Below are positions 21,574-35,400 of a stretch of 64,000 bases of DNA, piece by piece (position 1 is the first letter of the stretch; each line of letters begins with the position of its first letter). This stretch comes from Sabellastarte sp. h YS-2021 (taxonomy: Eukaryota; Annelida; Polychaeta; Sabellida; Sabellidae): NCBI GenBank assembly GCA_964017235.1, contig OZ024931.1, forward strand, positions 103,930,221-103,994,220. Direction: 5' to 3'. The notes under the pieces are model-generated. The model had not been told where the DNA came from. It made no database searches and saw nothing but the letters and a program-made list of their open reading frames with translations. Both the position numbers and the translations under genes were made by a program.

Positions 21574-23825
21574 TGTAAATGCTTTATTGTAACATCAGCA
21601 TTTTATAATAAATGACAACTAATATTTTCAGTAGATATGAGATCCAACGACCCTAAATTTCGTAAAGGTTCCACCATTTTGCTGTGCCATGTCTGTACAA
21701 GAAAAATGCTTTCGCATTTCTTGCTGAAAGAAACTAAGTGTATATCAATATGTTATGTTTCAATTTATACTGTTTTATTTGATATGGCTATTTATGCAGT
21801 GAAAGTGCATATATAGTTCTTGTCATCCAATAAAATGTACAATATTGCTTAAATATTTCATATTTCCATATCCAGCATAAATATGCTTCCACTGCAATAA
21901 CTAGTCTCTATTAAATAAAATTCCAGATGTTTTTCACGAGATACACAAAAACGTATATATTCTTCATTACATCCAGATAACTGAAGCTTATCCTATAAGT
22001 GCTAACTTCCCTTAAATCCATCTCTCTGGAAAACTAGAAACACATTCTCCACAAGTATGCATCCCATTTGATGTAATTCCATAAGAACGTTCCTTGTGTG
22101 TTATTTGTCGATAGTATTCCTATCACTCGGAAGCAAATGAACTAATCCTATATTGCTGATCAACATCTCTTCCCGTTATTCAGATATGCAAAACTAATTT
22201 ATCCCACATGGGGATCCTATAGACAGCACCCTAATACTGGTGTGCATAGCACACTCGCATAAACTCCTTTAACAGTGCTCCCATTTCCAGTGCTTCCCAG
22301 TGATTTCTGCCCTCACCAAACTCTGTATTCTCAGTAAACACACTCACTCCCTCCTCTGCTAGTTAGCCAATATCCCTCCCCTTCCTCTTTTCCCCACACT
22401 TAATTCATTTCAACGGCTACATGCAAACCACAGTGGTTTTTGCAGAAGGCACAGAGAATGGGATACTAAATGAAAGTAACACATCCTTGGTATCTTGATC
22501 CTTGGTCTAGCCAATTAGACCAGAAGATGCTGACCACTTAATTAACACGTCTTTGCCACCCAAATGAAAGAACCATGCCTGCCACCCATACAAAACACTC
22601 GCAAACAAGATCCTATCATCTGCATAAAGATGACAGAATCTTTGTGTTCCTTTTACAAAGGGGGTCTCTTCCTATATACACACAGTGACATGCCTCATAA
22701 ACTAGGCCCCTAATGACCCCGGAGTGGACTTGTAATTCACCAGTCACGGAAATTTCCTAGAAAATTTATGGAATCCAAGCTGTAGTAATTACATCCACTA
22801 ATGAATACATTTTGTCCTGCATAACAAGAATAGTCAACTTTTTTGCTAATTATCAATCTTTTATTTTAGTCTTGTTTCTCTGTATTTATCACAAGTACTG
22901 AAGATAGCATAAGCACACAGTCCATTAGGAAGAAAGATGTAAAATTCTGTACTGGATTGCTTGATACTTAAATTTCAGCATATCCTTGTAATTTAATTAA
23001 CCCCGGGTTTAACTGTCATTGCCAAACAAATCTGCTTATCATAAAATTCATATTTTTACTGAAACATGTCTGTCACTGTATTTTAGATCGTGATACTCAG
23101 ATAATCATTGATTCATACCTGATTTATTACAGCTGCTGGAAAAGTCTAACCACCAGTCACTCAGTTCCTCTGCAGTTATCCTTTATTAAGAATATTTGTT
23201 TGGTACAATCTTAAATATTTGGCAAGCACTACTTAAATTCTGGCTGTTTTCCAAACTGTAAAACAGAAAACTGCAACAGAAGTAGCATATCTGTTCCACA
23301 CTCATGTATCTGGCCTTGGTATTAAAAACTCAATTAATTCTAACCTTCTGGGGGAAAGGCAGCAGCAGTTATCGAAGATTTCTCTTCTGCTTGGCAAAAT
23401 CCTTTAACTGCATCAGCTTCAGATCACTAACTTGCTTATGAAGAGGGTTTATATTCTCTGTGTGAAGTTTCCTGGGTTATCGCAAACGATTTTCACGTTA
23501 AAACCTTCATATCTTCAATAACTGGTGCTACTGTCCTCGTCTAATTGCGGAATAGTGTCAGGCGACAAAAGCCATCCATTGAGTTTTTGCGAGAGCTGTA
23601 ATCAGTTGACAAATGTCATTTAGAACCATTTAACAACCTTCTACTTGTGATCTGCATTGTGATTAAGCCAATTGGAACTGACTTATTGGAACAGACTGTG
23701 TGTCTCTGTGTGTATTTGAAGGCGGAAGTCAATACATTACTCTACCACAGCCTTCGGGACTTATTTGTAACCTTATAACTTTATATTTTTGTCGCCAGGT
23801 TGCCCTGTTTGTTTTGTTTATTTCA
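21574..23825. other. Upstream flank of the GPCR, no further exon recognised
   Basis: This should hold the 5' UTR and promoter of the minus-strand receptor. I could not identify a TATA box at a convincing distance or an upstream coding exon. The TATAAAA word near 21604-21610 is too close to the start codon to serve as a promoter TATA for this mRNA. Confidence 0.45.
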
Positions 23826-23827
23826 AA

Positions 23828-24075
23828 GGGGGGCTTGGGTAGTGTAGTGGATAACATACTCGCCTCCCGCTGCTGAGGTCAGGGGCTCAAACCCGGTCCT
23901 AGACAATATATGGGAAAGTTATTTGTTGTTCACCGGTGCATGGCAGTTTACAGTTCAGAATCTTGACCAACTAGTATAGTATGTACTGGTTTGCTCTGCC
24001 CTTAGAACTGCCCATCATTGTATAGCCTATACATTGTGTTGAAAATGACATGAAACCCAGTTAGATGACTAAATC
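23828..24075 (+). mobile_element. tRNA-derived SINE, family 1, diverged copy
   Basis: The head has a tRNA-like start (TAGTGTAGTGGATAACATAC) and a B box (GGGCTCAAACCC). The body (GCATGGCAGTTTACAGTTCAG, TATGTACTGGTTTGCTCTGCC) parallels the better-kept copy at 31672-31907. The tail is ATGAAACCCAG in place of GTAAAACCCC, showing age. Confidence 0.78.
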
Positions 24076-24229
24076 AATTTCAGTTGTTTTTCTCTCCTGA
24101 ATTCTCTTGTTTTTCCAGCAATTGCAATATTTGACTAAAATACTTGGAAGCAAAGGCTGGGTGACAGTTTTTTCAATCCATGGCTATTCTTTATATTTAG
24201 CATTATTAATGTATAAACATGCTCTTTGT

Positions 24230-24300
24230 GTTGCATTCAAATCTGTGAGGAGATAGTAGCTTTGTGTTGCATTTAAATCTATGAGGAGATAGTAGAGAAA
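24230..24300. repeat. Tandem duplication of about 37 bases
   Basis: CTTTGTGTTGCATTCAAATC..GAGGAGATAGTAG occurs twice head to tail with about three substitutions. This looks like a local slippage or unequal-exchange event. Confidence 0.85.
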
Positions 24301-24306
24301 TCTAAA

Positions 24307-26130
24307 GTTAAAAATTGTAGGTTACTTACAATTATCTGGTACTGTGGATACATATTTTTTGGAGGAAGGTAATTGTAAAATAACCCATTGATAAATATAT
24401 CTTGAAATTTGATAACCTGAGAAGACATAATGCAAAATCCACATACTACAGACTAGGATGGTTCATACTCATGATAAAATTTTAAAAAATGATTTGTACG
24501 GGTACACTACTTAAATAATTCTCTCTGCTATATGAAATACAATGTTCGTAGTAAACTACATTGATGAGGCGTTTCCAAGGTGTTTAGTGATTTCACGACA
24601 TATGTATGGATACGAGAAGTTACGAGATTTGGAACTAGTATTATTCTGTTGCAGATCTATTAAGATATAAGGCCTTTTCCAGATTACAAGATGGATTACT
24701 GAATAACTTCCACAATTCTAGGAGTATTCCTGCATTTCTGTAAATACTTTGGTGGTCACTCATCAGTCACAGATTCTTTATTCAGAATGTGTAATATTTC
24801 ACTTCATCTGTCAGTATGTCTACAACTCTTACTTCAGGCCTCTCTTATATACAAGTTATACCTAACCATTTTATGAAAAGCTGCCACTAATGCAGTTAAT
24901 CATGGTAGCAGTTTATCATCAGGTGTCAGTATTTCCAGCTCTGCTATAAGTGATATAATAGCATTGAAGAAGTAATTGTTTACACATAATGAACACAGAT
25001 TTGTGTAGCACAGGGTCTCAGCATCTCATTCATTATAGATTTCTGCTAAATTACCTTCATAACAGACTGCAGCCATTTTTGTATACCTCTCCTGTAACAC
25101 TGCAGAGGGTGATACATTACAGTCAACCATTGATAGTAAAAACTAAATACTGTTTTACTTGCATACTCCAGTGTAATGAGAGTTGCCTTCCCACTCTCTG
25201 TAACCTTTTTGATTGCCAATAAAATGGACTGTTTCTTTTGACAGCTTTCCCTGAGGTCCAAACAATTGTACTTGCAAAAACCCAAAAAAATGAAGACTGG
25301 TGAGGTTTTTTTCAAACTCTGCAGCTCCATGTTTATAGTTTACTCTGACCCCATGTGTACGCAAGAAGAAATTTAAAAGAATTCAACAGCCAGAGGAAAA
25401 TTGTCTGTAAAATTCAAAGAATGTAGGTGTTAAACTGATAGACCCAGGTCGAAAAATTAACAGTTAAAGTAAACAAAGAAACAAACTAATGAGGACACGC
25501 AACATTGGAAAATAGAAGAAACAGGATGAATTTGTCAGTGATGTATTTTATATTTAACTTAAAATGTTGCAAGGAAGTAGACATAGTCACAACATTATAG
25601 AGTGTACCGCTTACGTGAGCCACATATAGATATCCTAGCATTAACATATCCGCAAAGTACCAGTTAAGTCTTGTAACGTGCCTTAGACTCCTCTTGATAA
25701 AGGAAATATTTAGCACTGTAAAAGTCCAATTAGAATTAGAACGTGGTCTATGTTGGACAATAACAGCACATTTCGTTTTTTACAGAAGTTAAGCGGCGAT
25801 GGTCTATGTTAGTACTGGGATGAGTTACCACCTCAGTACATTACTCGTGTTTCTGATGGCTTTGCGCTCGTGCTAGGAGACCGAAACACCTTTGGCCTTG
25901 TTGACTACATATGCCTCCTTTCAGAGAATATTGACAACTCACTCTAGACTTCAGCTGGCAAGATAATGACAAGATTAACACTCAGGGGCATTCCCCATCA
26001 TGTCTGTAAACCTCCAAAGTTGTATTGTAATTGCTATCAATAAGACTACACACGCTAGGTTACAGTATTCCACGTTACTGATATATCATTTGTTCACAAT
26101 ATGTCCTATGCATTGAGTTATATATAAATG
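24307..26130. other. Interval without a recognisable gene
   Basis: Overlapping short minus-strand frames at 25046-25364 are out of frame with one another and carry no domain. I see no repeat I can name. Confidence 0.55.
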
Positions 26131-26137
26131 GTGGTTG

Positions 26138-26190
26138 TGGATAATAATGATAAAAATAACAATAATAACAATAATAATAATACTAATATC
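26138..26190. repeat. Imperfect AAT/AAC microsatellite
   Basis: A run of ATAATGATAAAAATAACAAT and then AATAATAATA units. It could be the 3' tail of an unrecognised retroposon, but no body is visible on either side. Confidence 0.75.
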
Positions 26191-26699
26191 CAGCCCTCTT
26201 TTGGGGCATATGTGTCACTTAGAATAAGTACAACAGTTCAATGACAGGAAAGATGTAAATAACAAACATAAAACCGAGGAGCAACATCAGTTTACAGGTA
26301 CTGATTGATAAAAACAAATACTGATGTATTACCTTATAATTGCAAGTAAAATAAAGTCATTGACGTGGCAGGATTGGACCAGCTTCTAGTTAAAGTGATA
26401 TGGATAAAGTGTAACATTTCATTAGTTTTCTCCACTAAATTATCCACTTTCTCTCACATTATGTGTACATGGAATATTTTTCCAACTTAATAAATGTGTA
26501 CATGTTCACCCCCATTACTGTTATGTTTGATGTACTTCTTTTAACTGAATATGTTTTAACAATGTCTCTGATGGTCTGTAAATATGTGAACCCCCCAGTC
26601 ATAATCAACAATCATATGCTATACTCTAATCATGTTTTTTCAGCCCCCATGTAGTATACCAATTTCAAAGTACATCTTTTTTGTCCTTTTCAACAGCAA

Positions 26700-26825
26700 A
26701 GGTCACACCAGACCCTTTGTGAATTTCAAGCATTGTCACTGGTTGGAATCGAACACACTACCACAATAATAATAGTATAGTGATAAGATCATAAACTTAT
26801 CAATTACCAAACCATTGGGGTTTAT
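26700..26825 (-). mobile_element. Possible tRNA-derived SINE head
   Basis: Read on the minus strand, GGTTTGGTAATTGATAAG resembles an A box and GTGTTCGATTCCAACC fits a B box with near-normal spacing, but an ATTATTATT expansion lies between them. No matching body was found elsewhere in the window. Confidence 0.4.
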
Positions 26826-27424
26826 AGCAAGGTAAGAATAAGATAATAACTTGGAGTTATGCCAAATTTCTTTTGGGTTGTTTTATTTATTTTTTTCAAC
26901 TCATTCAGAATATGATTAACAGATATTTGGGGTTCTTATGTAACAGGCTAAGTAAACTCTAAAAGTTTACAATAACAATAATTTTTCCACATGTTACAAG
27001 GGATGAGTAAACTCTTAAAATGTTTGCCATAAAATTGTTCAGCTGTCACACAGTATAAGCTTACTGACGCTTGTCTTTGGTAAATGTGTGTTTACTGATG
27101 GCCATATTTACCGAATTAATATATGACATGAACCATCAACCGCCCACTCAGTTGTTCGTGGAGTAAGTGGAAAAAGGTCAGTGGCCAGCAAGAAATATAT
27201 CTAATGAAAGGCTCTGGGACATCACTATATGTGAGGTGAATTAAATAGGAATGTAGTTATTCCTGAATACTTTTATTTTGTGTTGATCAATTTGAATAGC
27301 AATACTATAAAATTTATCAAAAGAAATAAACTCAAACAATACAACATAGTATCGTTATTTAGATATAAAATTTCATTTTTTAAAAATAAAATAGTCATTT
27401 TTATTGGTGCTCTTCTCAATCATT

Positions 27425-27602
27425 ACCTCCGCCAAGAAGGTTATGTTTTGAGTATTATGTGTTTGTTTGTCTGTTTACAAAATAAATGAAAAATAATGAA
27501 CAAAATTTCTAGGATATTTTTGGGAAATGTCAACAAGGGCTGGAGGAACAGATGATTTTATTTTGGCGGTGATCCGAATCACTGCCAGAATCAAGGGATT
27601 TT
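27425..27602 (+). repeat. Dispersed non-coding repeat (CCGCCAAGGAGGTT type)
   Basis: Begins ACCTCCGCCAAGAAGGTTAT, has the TGTTTGTTTGTCTGTTTACA stretch and later GGCGGTGATCCGAAT. It is the same kind of repeat as at 19915-20165 and about 50585-50830. It encodes nothing. Confidence 0.6.
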
Positions 27603-29180
27603 TCCAGTGCACTCACAAGAAATAATGGAGGTGTTTGAGCCTACTCCCACCACGTGTGTTCTGTGTGCTCTCTGATCTCTTCTTTATTTTATGCAACTGG
27701 AAAAGTCTAAATTTGAGCTGGCCAAAAAATTCACTTGTGTTAAATTTTAAGAAACTACAAATTGTCACCTCTCTTAAAGAGGTAAATATATTGTTATATT
27801 TCACTGGGAATTAATTTTGTTTCACAATCCAATATCATTAGCTAAAATTGCTAAAATTAACCCAAGATACTGGATAAAAAAGCCCTCTTTTGGGACTTAT
27901 GTCATGATAATTCTGCCCATTTTAGCAATCGCAGTGGTTTTTCAAATGTAACTGTAGGTACCACATTTGCATAGATTATTTTTTATTTGTAATGAACAAC
28001 CACAACCAAGTATTAATAATAACATACAAACAAGTATTAATAATACCCAATAGAAGGGTTTTTGTAAAATTAGTTAAATGGGTGTTGGTAAACCTTTTGA
28101 CAGTTGAAAAGATAACTTCCAGGGACTCTCTTTCTATTGCTTACAGTTATTGTAATGTAGTAATAATGGACACAGGGATAACAGGGTCGGGCAGGTCTGC
28201 TATATGCCCTTGTGAAACTTCGTTGTAATGGGAACAAAAGTGGACAGCCTGTAAGGGATGGTGGATGATACATCCAGTGTGTTTCCTTTGAATGTCAGTT
28301 CAAATATGTCTGGTAACTAAGACTGTATCAAAAGATGCCAGAAGCTGGCCAGTGATCGACTGGAGCTTGTCCATAAACTCACGCTGCGTTTTCATTAAGT
28401 AGAAGAGAAAATAAAGGAAATTAAGGCAGGTGAAATAAATAGATTTTAAAGGGAGCGACCAACATAGTAATCAGACCTGTGGCTGGTTGTACTCTCAACA
28501 ATTACAATAAGCATTGCTGCACAAATTGTTATAATTCTTACAGCCACAAGTGCTATAAATCTTGCTGTGATAATTGTCAAAATGATGTGACTATCACCGG
28601 CACTAAAGTTGTATTGTGCAAACTTTCAAATTGGTAATATAGATGTAGCAGCTATGAGAATTTTGTTTCTATTTTGGCAGTAGATAGAAATGAAAGGGTG
28701 GACGCTGTGCATGGCATGACTCCATTTCATTTAGGTCTGTTTAACATCCACCATTCACTAATAATGTCTTTTAGCAACGCATGAATTCAAAATGTCAAAA
28801 TCGTGGTAATTATAACTCGTAAAATTCTATTTGGTGTGGTTTATGTTGTTTCAGCAAAATTGGATATTTCTGGGGGACAAATGTGGGTTAATTGCAGGCT
28901 GTGAAGGACATTGTCCATTACTTAAGTAAAACGTTTATCTAAGAGTTCAGTAAATTGAGACGTGAAGTAAATCAAATCACTTCCACCGTGATACCTAAAT
29001 TAATAAAATGTCACATAACCACTGGAGACGAATGGACGAAAAAGGAAAGTTTCTGTTTTACTATTTAAATGACCTCACAAGATGGTGAGAAACAAGTGAA
29101 AATTAACTTTGTGCATTTAGTTTGTACATTGTTACAAATTTTAGGTTGGCAAGAAGCAATAGGCAATATGAGTTCTAACA
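27603..29180. other. Interval without a recognisable gene
   Basis: AT-rich DNA with a small local duplication (CAAGTATTAATAAT, twice, near 28007-28047). I see no domain or structural RNA. Confidence 0.55.
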
Positions 29181-29181
29181 G

Positions 29182-29233
<52 letters not shown>

Positions 29234-29234
29234 A
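29181..29234. repeat. (GTT)n microsatellite
   Basis: About 17 perfect GTT units. Open frames here that read as long valine or asparagine runs are products of the repeat, not genes. Confidence 0.97.
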
Positions 29235-29576
29235 ACCAATTTATTAACTTGAAGGGTTAAGGAATCGAATACGAAATTGAATGCATAGAATCCAGAATAC
29301 AAACGATTAATTGATTTAATATGCGTTAATGACGACAAACAGCCTCATTACCCTATTATTACCAATCTACCTCATCCAAAGTAGTTTGTTGATAACTCTG
29401 ATAATACCCTCATAAATTGCACAAACCCACACAAAAACATTTAACATTAAGGGGTCACTGTTTCTGTGAGTGTAAACCTCAACCTTCCACATTTCATTGC
29501 AAATTGCGATGTCACCAATTCTTCCTTTACCAGTGACAAAAAAGGCCTGTACGCTGTGTGTTATAATTAGTTTAAC

Positions 29577-29770
29577 TGCCACTATGGCCTAGTGAGTAAC
29601 ACACTTTCCTGTGAACAATGAGGACCTGTGTTTGACTCATATTATGACTTAAAATACCGCACCCTCGCCATTGGTTCCTATCCCCAGTGGTAGACTAAAG
29701 AACCCTAGGGACGTTGATAAAAGGTTTTCCTGGAGAGGCTATGTTTTTCTGTAAGGAAATGTCAGTCACT
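29577..29770 (+). mobile_element. tRNA-derived SINE, family 2, partial plus-strand copy
   Basis: The head (TATGGCCTAGTGAGTAACAC, then a diverged B box TGTTTGACTC) is followed by body words shared with the 16.4 kb copy: CATTGGTTCCTATCCCCAGT, ACTAAAGAACC and CGTTGATAAA. The 3' third is absent or too diverged to see. Confidence 0.72.
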
Positions 29771-31665
29771 AGAGAATTTGAGCTGTACTTACTCAGCCAG
29801 CACAGATCAAATAACACTTTGAGACCTCTTGTAAAAGAGATATTTGAGTGAGTATAAATGTAAAATACAAAAAAGATATAATTTAAGAACAACATTGTCA
29901 TACTTTGCGGAATACACTTTACAGGGTCTGTAATCTGGGACATATCCCAATCTGTTTAGCCTTTCTCACGATTTCTCCCACACTAAGAAGTCTGCTTTTC
30001 AATAAATATGTCTGGGTATTATAAAGTACAAGTGACCTCAATTAAATCTATAAATGTATGTTAACCTAACATGTTAAGAGCAGCTGTAAACAAATCTTCT
30101 AACGAAAAAAATGTTATATTACACCCTGTCTGTGTTGTATGTTATTCTGGATATAATGCAGATTTTAAGCTGCCACTAATGACAGAGACTCACTAAAATG
30201 AAAGGCAGGTTTGGTATTAATGTCAACATAAATATCAATCCTAAACACCTCTACACAGATGTATATGGCCAGTAATGGTTCTTTCACATTGATTCAGAGC
30301 TCATTAAGGTTTTAGCTAGCACAATAGATCCAGGATTAGCACTCTACACCATTCCCATCATTCTAATCAAGATCAAAAGTCAGAAAATGTGTTGCTACTG
30401 CAATTATTGATACTATTCTGTTGCTTATACGATTTCTTCAGTGCCTGATATGCAGTCAGTAACCCCTGTGACACAGAAAATAAAATCTTACAAAAAATAT
30501 GGTGGATTGAATATCAATCTGGAGATTTCTTCTATTCTGCACACCGCAAAAAGGCATGACTTATCACCGCTATGTGTAAAACCCTGCAAGGAGTTAACAA
30601 CAGAAAATCCAAGATATAACTATCCGTTAAAGGTTAATCCACACAGTACACTGACATCCAGTATAATGGCATCTTCAATAGGCTGTGTATGTATGAATAT
30701 TATAATTTCAAAACTGTATTTTTCTTCAGGATGTACTCGTAGAAAGTCTATTCTGAAAAACAGAGATTTTCATATTTCACTTTCACAACAAAAGGCATCG
30801 TCTATAGATACAGTGCATTCACCGCCATTTCCCCAGAGTAACAAAATAAACTTACAGAAATAAAGTTAGGTCAGATGTACAGCTTCTAACATTAAGGAGA
30901 TGGCTAATAAAAATAAAGCAATTTACGTGTTGCAATTATTATACAAGACAAGAACCCCAAGATTCAAAGTGAACAGAAGAAAGGTGAGGTAAAGCAGACC
31001 AAAGTAAAATGATAGGATTGAATAATTTAGTTTATGCGTTTATATTTATATACAAATATACATTTAAACATTTCCAAAGTTTCATTTAATTTAAGTTTTA
31101 ACCACAAAGCTCTAAAAACCATAGACGGAATGAGCAGCCAACCTCCTCCAAATATCATAAGCCTCAACATGCCGTTTTTGAACATTGAAGTAGCTGCAGG
31201 CCTCTTGGAACTATTAAAATTATTCCCATTGTAAGGTATGCATGTATGTGTAGAAAAAACATGGTGCCCGGGCAAAACTAGAGTTTAATAAAGTACTGAT
31301 ATACGAGGTGACAATTTGAGGTGACAATTTGAAGATACATAAGTTATAATGACTCAAGGGGAGATAACAAAGGAACACTCCTTTAAAACGAACGATGGAC
31401 ACCTTGGCTGGTGCCAGTTACCCTGAAACATGTCAGAATTAGAGGTGATATAAGCAACGTAGTCCCACTATAGAGGGCAAGGGGTGGATCTGTGGTGCTA
31501 CTGAACTAATCTTGTTAAATTTGCCTACATATGCCTGAGGTAATTGGAAGTTCTATGGATCAAGTAATGCTTTGCTTTTGTGCAGTCAAGGGTGCAATTA
31601 TCTGGCTCAATATGGTGCAAAAGGATGTAAAAGCCGACTTCAATTTCTACGATTGCATCAAGATT
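29771..31665. other. Interval without a recognisable gene
   Basis: A 140-codon plus-strand frame at 30441-30863 has no domain and ordinary AT-rich background composition. A 13-base tandem duplication (GAGGTGACAATTT) lies near 31306-31331. Nothing else can be named. Confidence 0.5.
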
Positions 31666-31671
31666 TTAAAA

Positions 31672-31907
31672 GGGGCCACGGTGGCAGAGTGGTAACACTC
31701 TCACCTCCCACCTCTGAGTCCGGAGTTCAATTCCCGGCATGGCCTCAAGTGGGAAAGGTGGTGGTTGCTTGCCGTTGGTCGGCAGTTTACAGTACAGAAC
31801 CCTGATGAACTGTATGTACTGGTTTCCTCTGCCTTTCCAACTACCCATCGTGATATGACCTGTACAGTGTTGAAAGCGACGTAAAACCCCAAATAAATAA
31901 ATAAATT
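31672..31907 (+). mobile_element. tRNA-derived SINE, family 1, best-kept copy
   Basis: The head includes an A box (TGGCAGAGTGGTAAC, 31682-31696) and a B box (GAGTTCAATTCCC, 31723-31735), as in Pol III tRNA promoters. The body runs through CGGCAGTTTACAGTACAGAA and TGTACTGGTTTCCTCTGCC. The 3' end is GACGTAAAACCCC followed by AAAT repeats (31890-31905). Other copies: 23828-24075, and 55819-56033 in reverse inside a LINE. Confidence 0.9.
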
Positions 31908-32321
31908 CAAAACTTTAAAAATATGAAAGTATAAAAGAAGAAGACAAAGGCTATGAGAAAATGTGTTCTTGATCATGACTTTCTAATTATGAACATTTCA
32001 AATCAGTTTCCTAAAAAAACTCGAAATATAAAACCAGTGTGTAGGCATTTCTTATAAGTTTACTGGCACAAGAAACTCCAAAAATAAAAATTCTCACTTC
32101 ATCACGATTGTCTATTCAGTCTGACAGCACAAAAATATCAATTCAACAATGGGCAAAAGAAGTCACATGACAGAACCATGGTACATTTATGGTTTCTTTT
32201 GATCTAGCAGGGTGAGGGTGACTTTAAAGTCTAAAAGTTTTTTCTTTTGGTCAAAAACCGTTCTCGGAAAATCGTAGCTTGTGTGCAGACATACTTCAAA
32301 CAAATGCCAACCTGGTCAAAT

Positions 32322-32470
32322 AGTAATGGTACAGTGATAACAAACTCACCTTACACCTTAAGGTTACAGGTTCAGACCTAGGCCCTTATCTAAGGAAGTT
32401 GGTAGTTGTCGAGGTTCAGACCTAGGCCCTTACCTAAGGAAGATGGTAGTTGTTGAGAGCAAGTAATTAA
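32322..32470 (+). repeat. tRNA-like retroposon head with internal duplication
   Basis: AATGGTACAGTGATAACAAA resembles an A box and GGTTCAGACCT a B box. The second half, GGTTCAGACCTAGGCCCTTA and about 27 more bases, occurs twice in tandem, so there are two B-box-like words. No SINE body follows. Confidence 0.45.
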
Positions 32471-35400
32471 TATATTCCTTGAAAAAAAACTATTTTTTAA
32501 ATATTTTTATGTGTTTTTTTAACTTCAAAATTTTCTTAATTTCAAAATTTTAGTAGAGCCTGAGAAGAGTTTTCCAAGAAGAGGAATGTTAGTACATATT
32601 GGCCCAGGGTATTTCATTTAACATCTGTAATTAGATTTTTATCCATAAATTTAACCACATATTATTATTTGACTTAATTACCTCTTAGTTTAGATTTGCT
32701 GATCTTGTAAGAATCTTGGTTAGGAAGTTTTACATCAGAACTGAGATTTTATGTTCCCTTTGATTTGAATCATTGTTCACATTAGTGTATGTTTATCATA
32801 TTCGCCCACACAGGTATTGACTTTTTTGTCTGTCTGGGTTTTGTCTGTACAATGCCCATAACATATGCGCCGCCATATCTAGGCTATAAAATATAATACA
32901 CATGCATTCAGACCTATCCAAAGTTCCCATCTTTTTGTAAATACTGATTGATTTGAATTTATCTCTCACAAGTATCTTTGTTCTGAGAAAGCATTTTGAA
33001 CTTCATTTTGCGACTGGAAGACATTTAAATAAAACCTTTCTGAATATATATTTCTTTGTTACTAATATAGTAACATTTAATGGCCAATAATTTCTGTCAA
33101 CTTCTGCCCTAGAAGATAAAACAAACTGTTTTCAGGTTTATCTCTTCTGGTGTATCATCCCACAAAAAGGTATAAAGCAAGCCATTGATTGATTCACAAA
33201 CGAATTTGTCGTTGGCAGAACCCAGAGGAGTTGAGTCAGCCTGGAAATTTTATTATATTTTTTTAATCAAGTTAATTTTCCAAAATTGTTAGACTTCTAT
33301 TTCCCAGTTTTCAATTTCTAATTTCATTTTATCTAAAGCTGCATAGTAATTGATTTCTTGATTTAAGAAAACGGTAGTCCCAGTAGCGTAACTTCAGTAT
33401 TATCCGAGTCAAGATTACCGAGACCTTTAATTTGTACTTTGAGTATCTTTTAATCCATGTAACTGCCTATTGCAGTTTAGAACTTAAGTGGAAAAATACC
33501 CCAGATCACAGAAACCCAGGACGTTTTTAGTTAATAGTCTTTATGACCACTCAAACATATTTAAATTCTACGATTAATATTAATTTCCCCTTGTTATAAA
33601 GTAGTTAGATTAGTTTTATAAATTCTATAAATTTTGTAGGTATGAGATATTTTAAATCTAATTATTTTAGTAAAGGTTAACCGACTTTAATCCTCATTAG
33701 TTGAACTTGATATTAAAAATGAACCTTTAAAGTTATGAGGCAATTCCCTCCCCGGCTGATGGTCCGTAAAGTAGCCCGGGAGAAATGTTTCCCCCCCCCC
33801 CCCCCCATTTAGTCTAGGGATGACAAAGGACCATCCCCAGTATCGTGAAGTATTGATTGGGTAGGTAGCTTGAACAGGTAACTTGCATTAAATTGGCTTA
33901 ATAACATATCCTTACATTGATTACTGTAAATAGAAATGCTAGATTATATCTAAAATCCAATGTCTGGTCAGCTTCACCGTTCTTTCATTTTGCAAGTACC
34001 TTTGTTAACTTTAAAATTGATCTAACAGTTCATTTAATTGAACTTATCCAGGAGGGGGGAAATGATTTGGTATGCATATAGGGGTAGATATCAGTGATAA
34101 ATAATCAGTCTGTTACAACTATCGCAGGAAATTGTGAAATGGTTGAAATAAAGACGGTGGAGTGTAGATATGGTTGAATGGGTCCTCATATAACAAAAAG
34201 AGTAAATCACTGATATGTAAGCTTACAACAATTTAACACTCATAAATATAAAAATGATGATTTTAAAAACTAGAAAACAAATGATTATGATTGAAATGAT
34301 TGAATTATCATGATTAAATACCAACAGCATATATGATCATGATTCAACAACCTACAATATCATGATTATAAAGACTGCTATATGCATAATAATGGTTAAA
34401 AAGCTATCACATAAATAATGATGATTATAAACTTAAATGTTTAAATGCTTTGAAGTAAAATGACAGTGGTCAAGTAGTTCTCTACAGATATTAATCAGAC
34501 TTTGATAAGATTATCGAATCCATAAATATTGTTTGTTCTTCCATTAACTGTTGGATTACATGGAGTTATCTTTTGTATCAATTGTACAAATATCTTTATT
34601 GCTTACAGGTGAATTTGGTACATCAAAGAACGGTGGCCTTTTGGTGACCAAAATCAGATACTTTCTAGAAATCTGTCCTCTGTACCCAATCATAATGTTT
34701 CAACAGAATCTATTGAAAGGGTGGTAATGTGCAAGGGTCACCTTGGGACAAAGAACAACTGAAAGCAAAGGGTGTCATCATAAAATATGGTGGCGTTTGG
34801 TGGTCATGGAACCTTCCACATCTAGTTCTGATATCCACGCGGTAGCTGGATGACTACTTCAGTATAAGATATTACTTTTTAGGGTTGGTATTCATTACAA
34901 ATTACACTCTCAATCTGAAAGTCAAATATAATCCCTGTAATTAAATGTTTAATCCTTATATTTGAGTTAAAACTCACATTTTACTTTAATCTCAAACTTA
35001 ATACTTATTCTCAAGTAAGTATATACTCAGATTCAGGCTCAAACTCTAGTTAAGTTAAAAACTTGTATAGTTTGTATTTCTAATTTATTATTGTATTTTA
35101 TAGGGTTATAATTTTGTTAAAATTAAGGTGCACCACATTTTATTTGTGACATTGTGCTGAACAGTTTTTAATGCACATGAAATATTCTCATTCTTCACGT
35201 TATATAGGAGATGATGATTCTAGACTATATTTAAAGTTAGATCTTAAATCATGCTCCTGAAAAAATAAGCAAAGATCCAGCTGTGATAATGATAGTCTTT
35301 TCAGCAAATGTGCATTGTACATGACTAGAATAATGTACTAGTTCTCACTCAAATGCAGCATTAATTGGCTGATTAAATGTGCTGCAGATCAGACGTCCTT

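Noticed and set aside
29069-29338. Overlapping frames with long valine or asparagine runs
   Set aside because: They are translations of the (GTT)n microsatellite on the two strands.
30441-30863. A 140-codon open frame
   Set aside because: No domain, no supporting context and background composition; chance frames of this size are expected in 64 kb.
33791-33806. Poly(C) run as a functional G-quadruplex site
   Set aside because: A single homopolymer run that could be an assembly or sequencing length artefact, with no further G-tract pattern.
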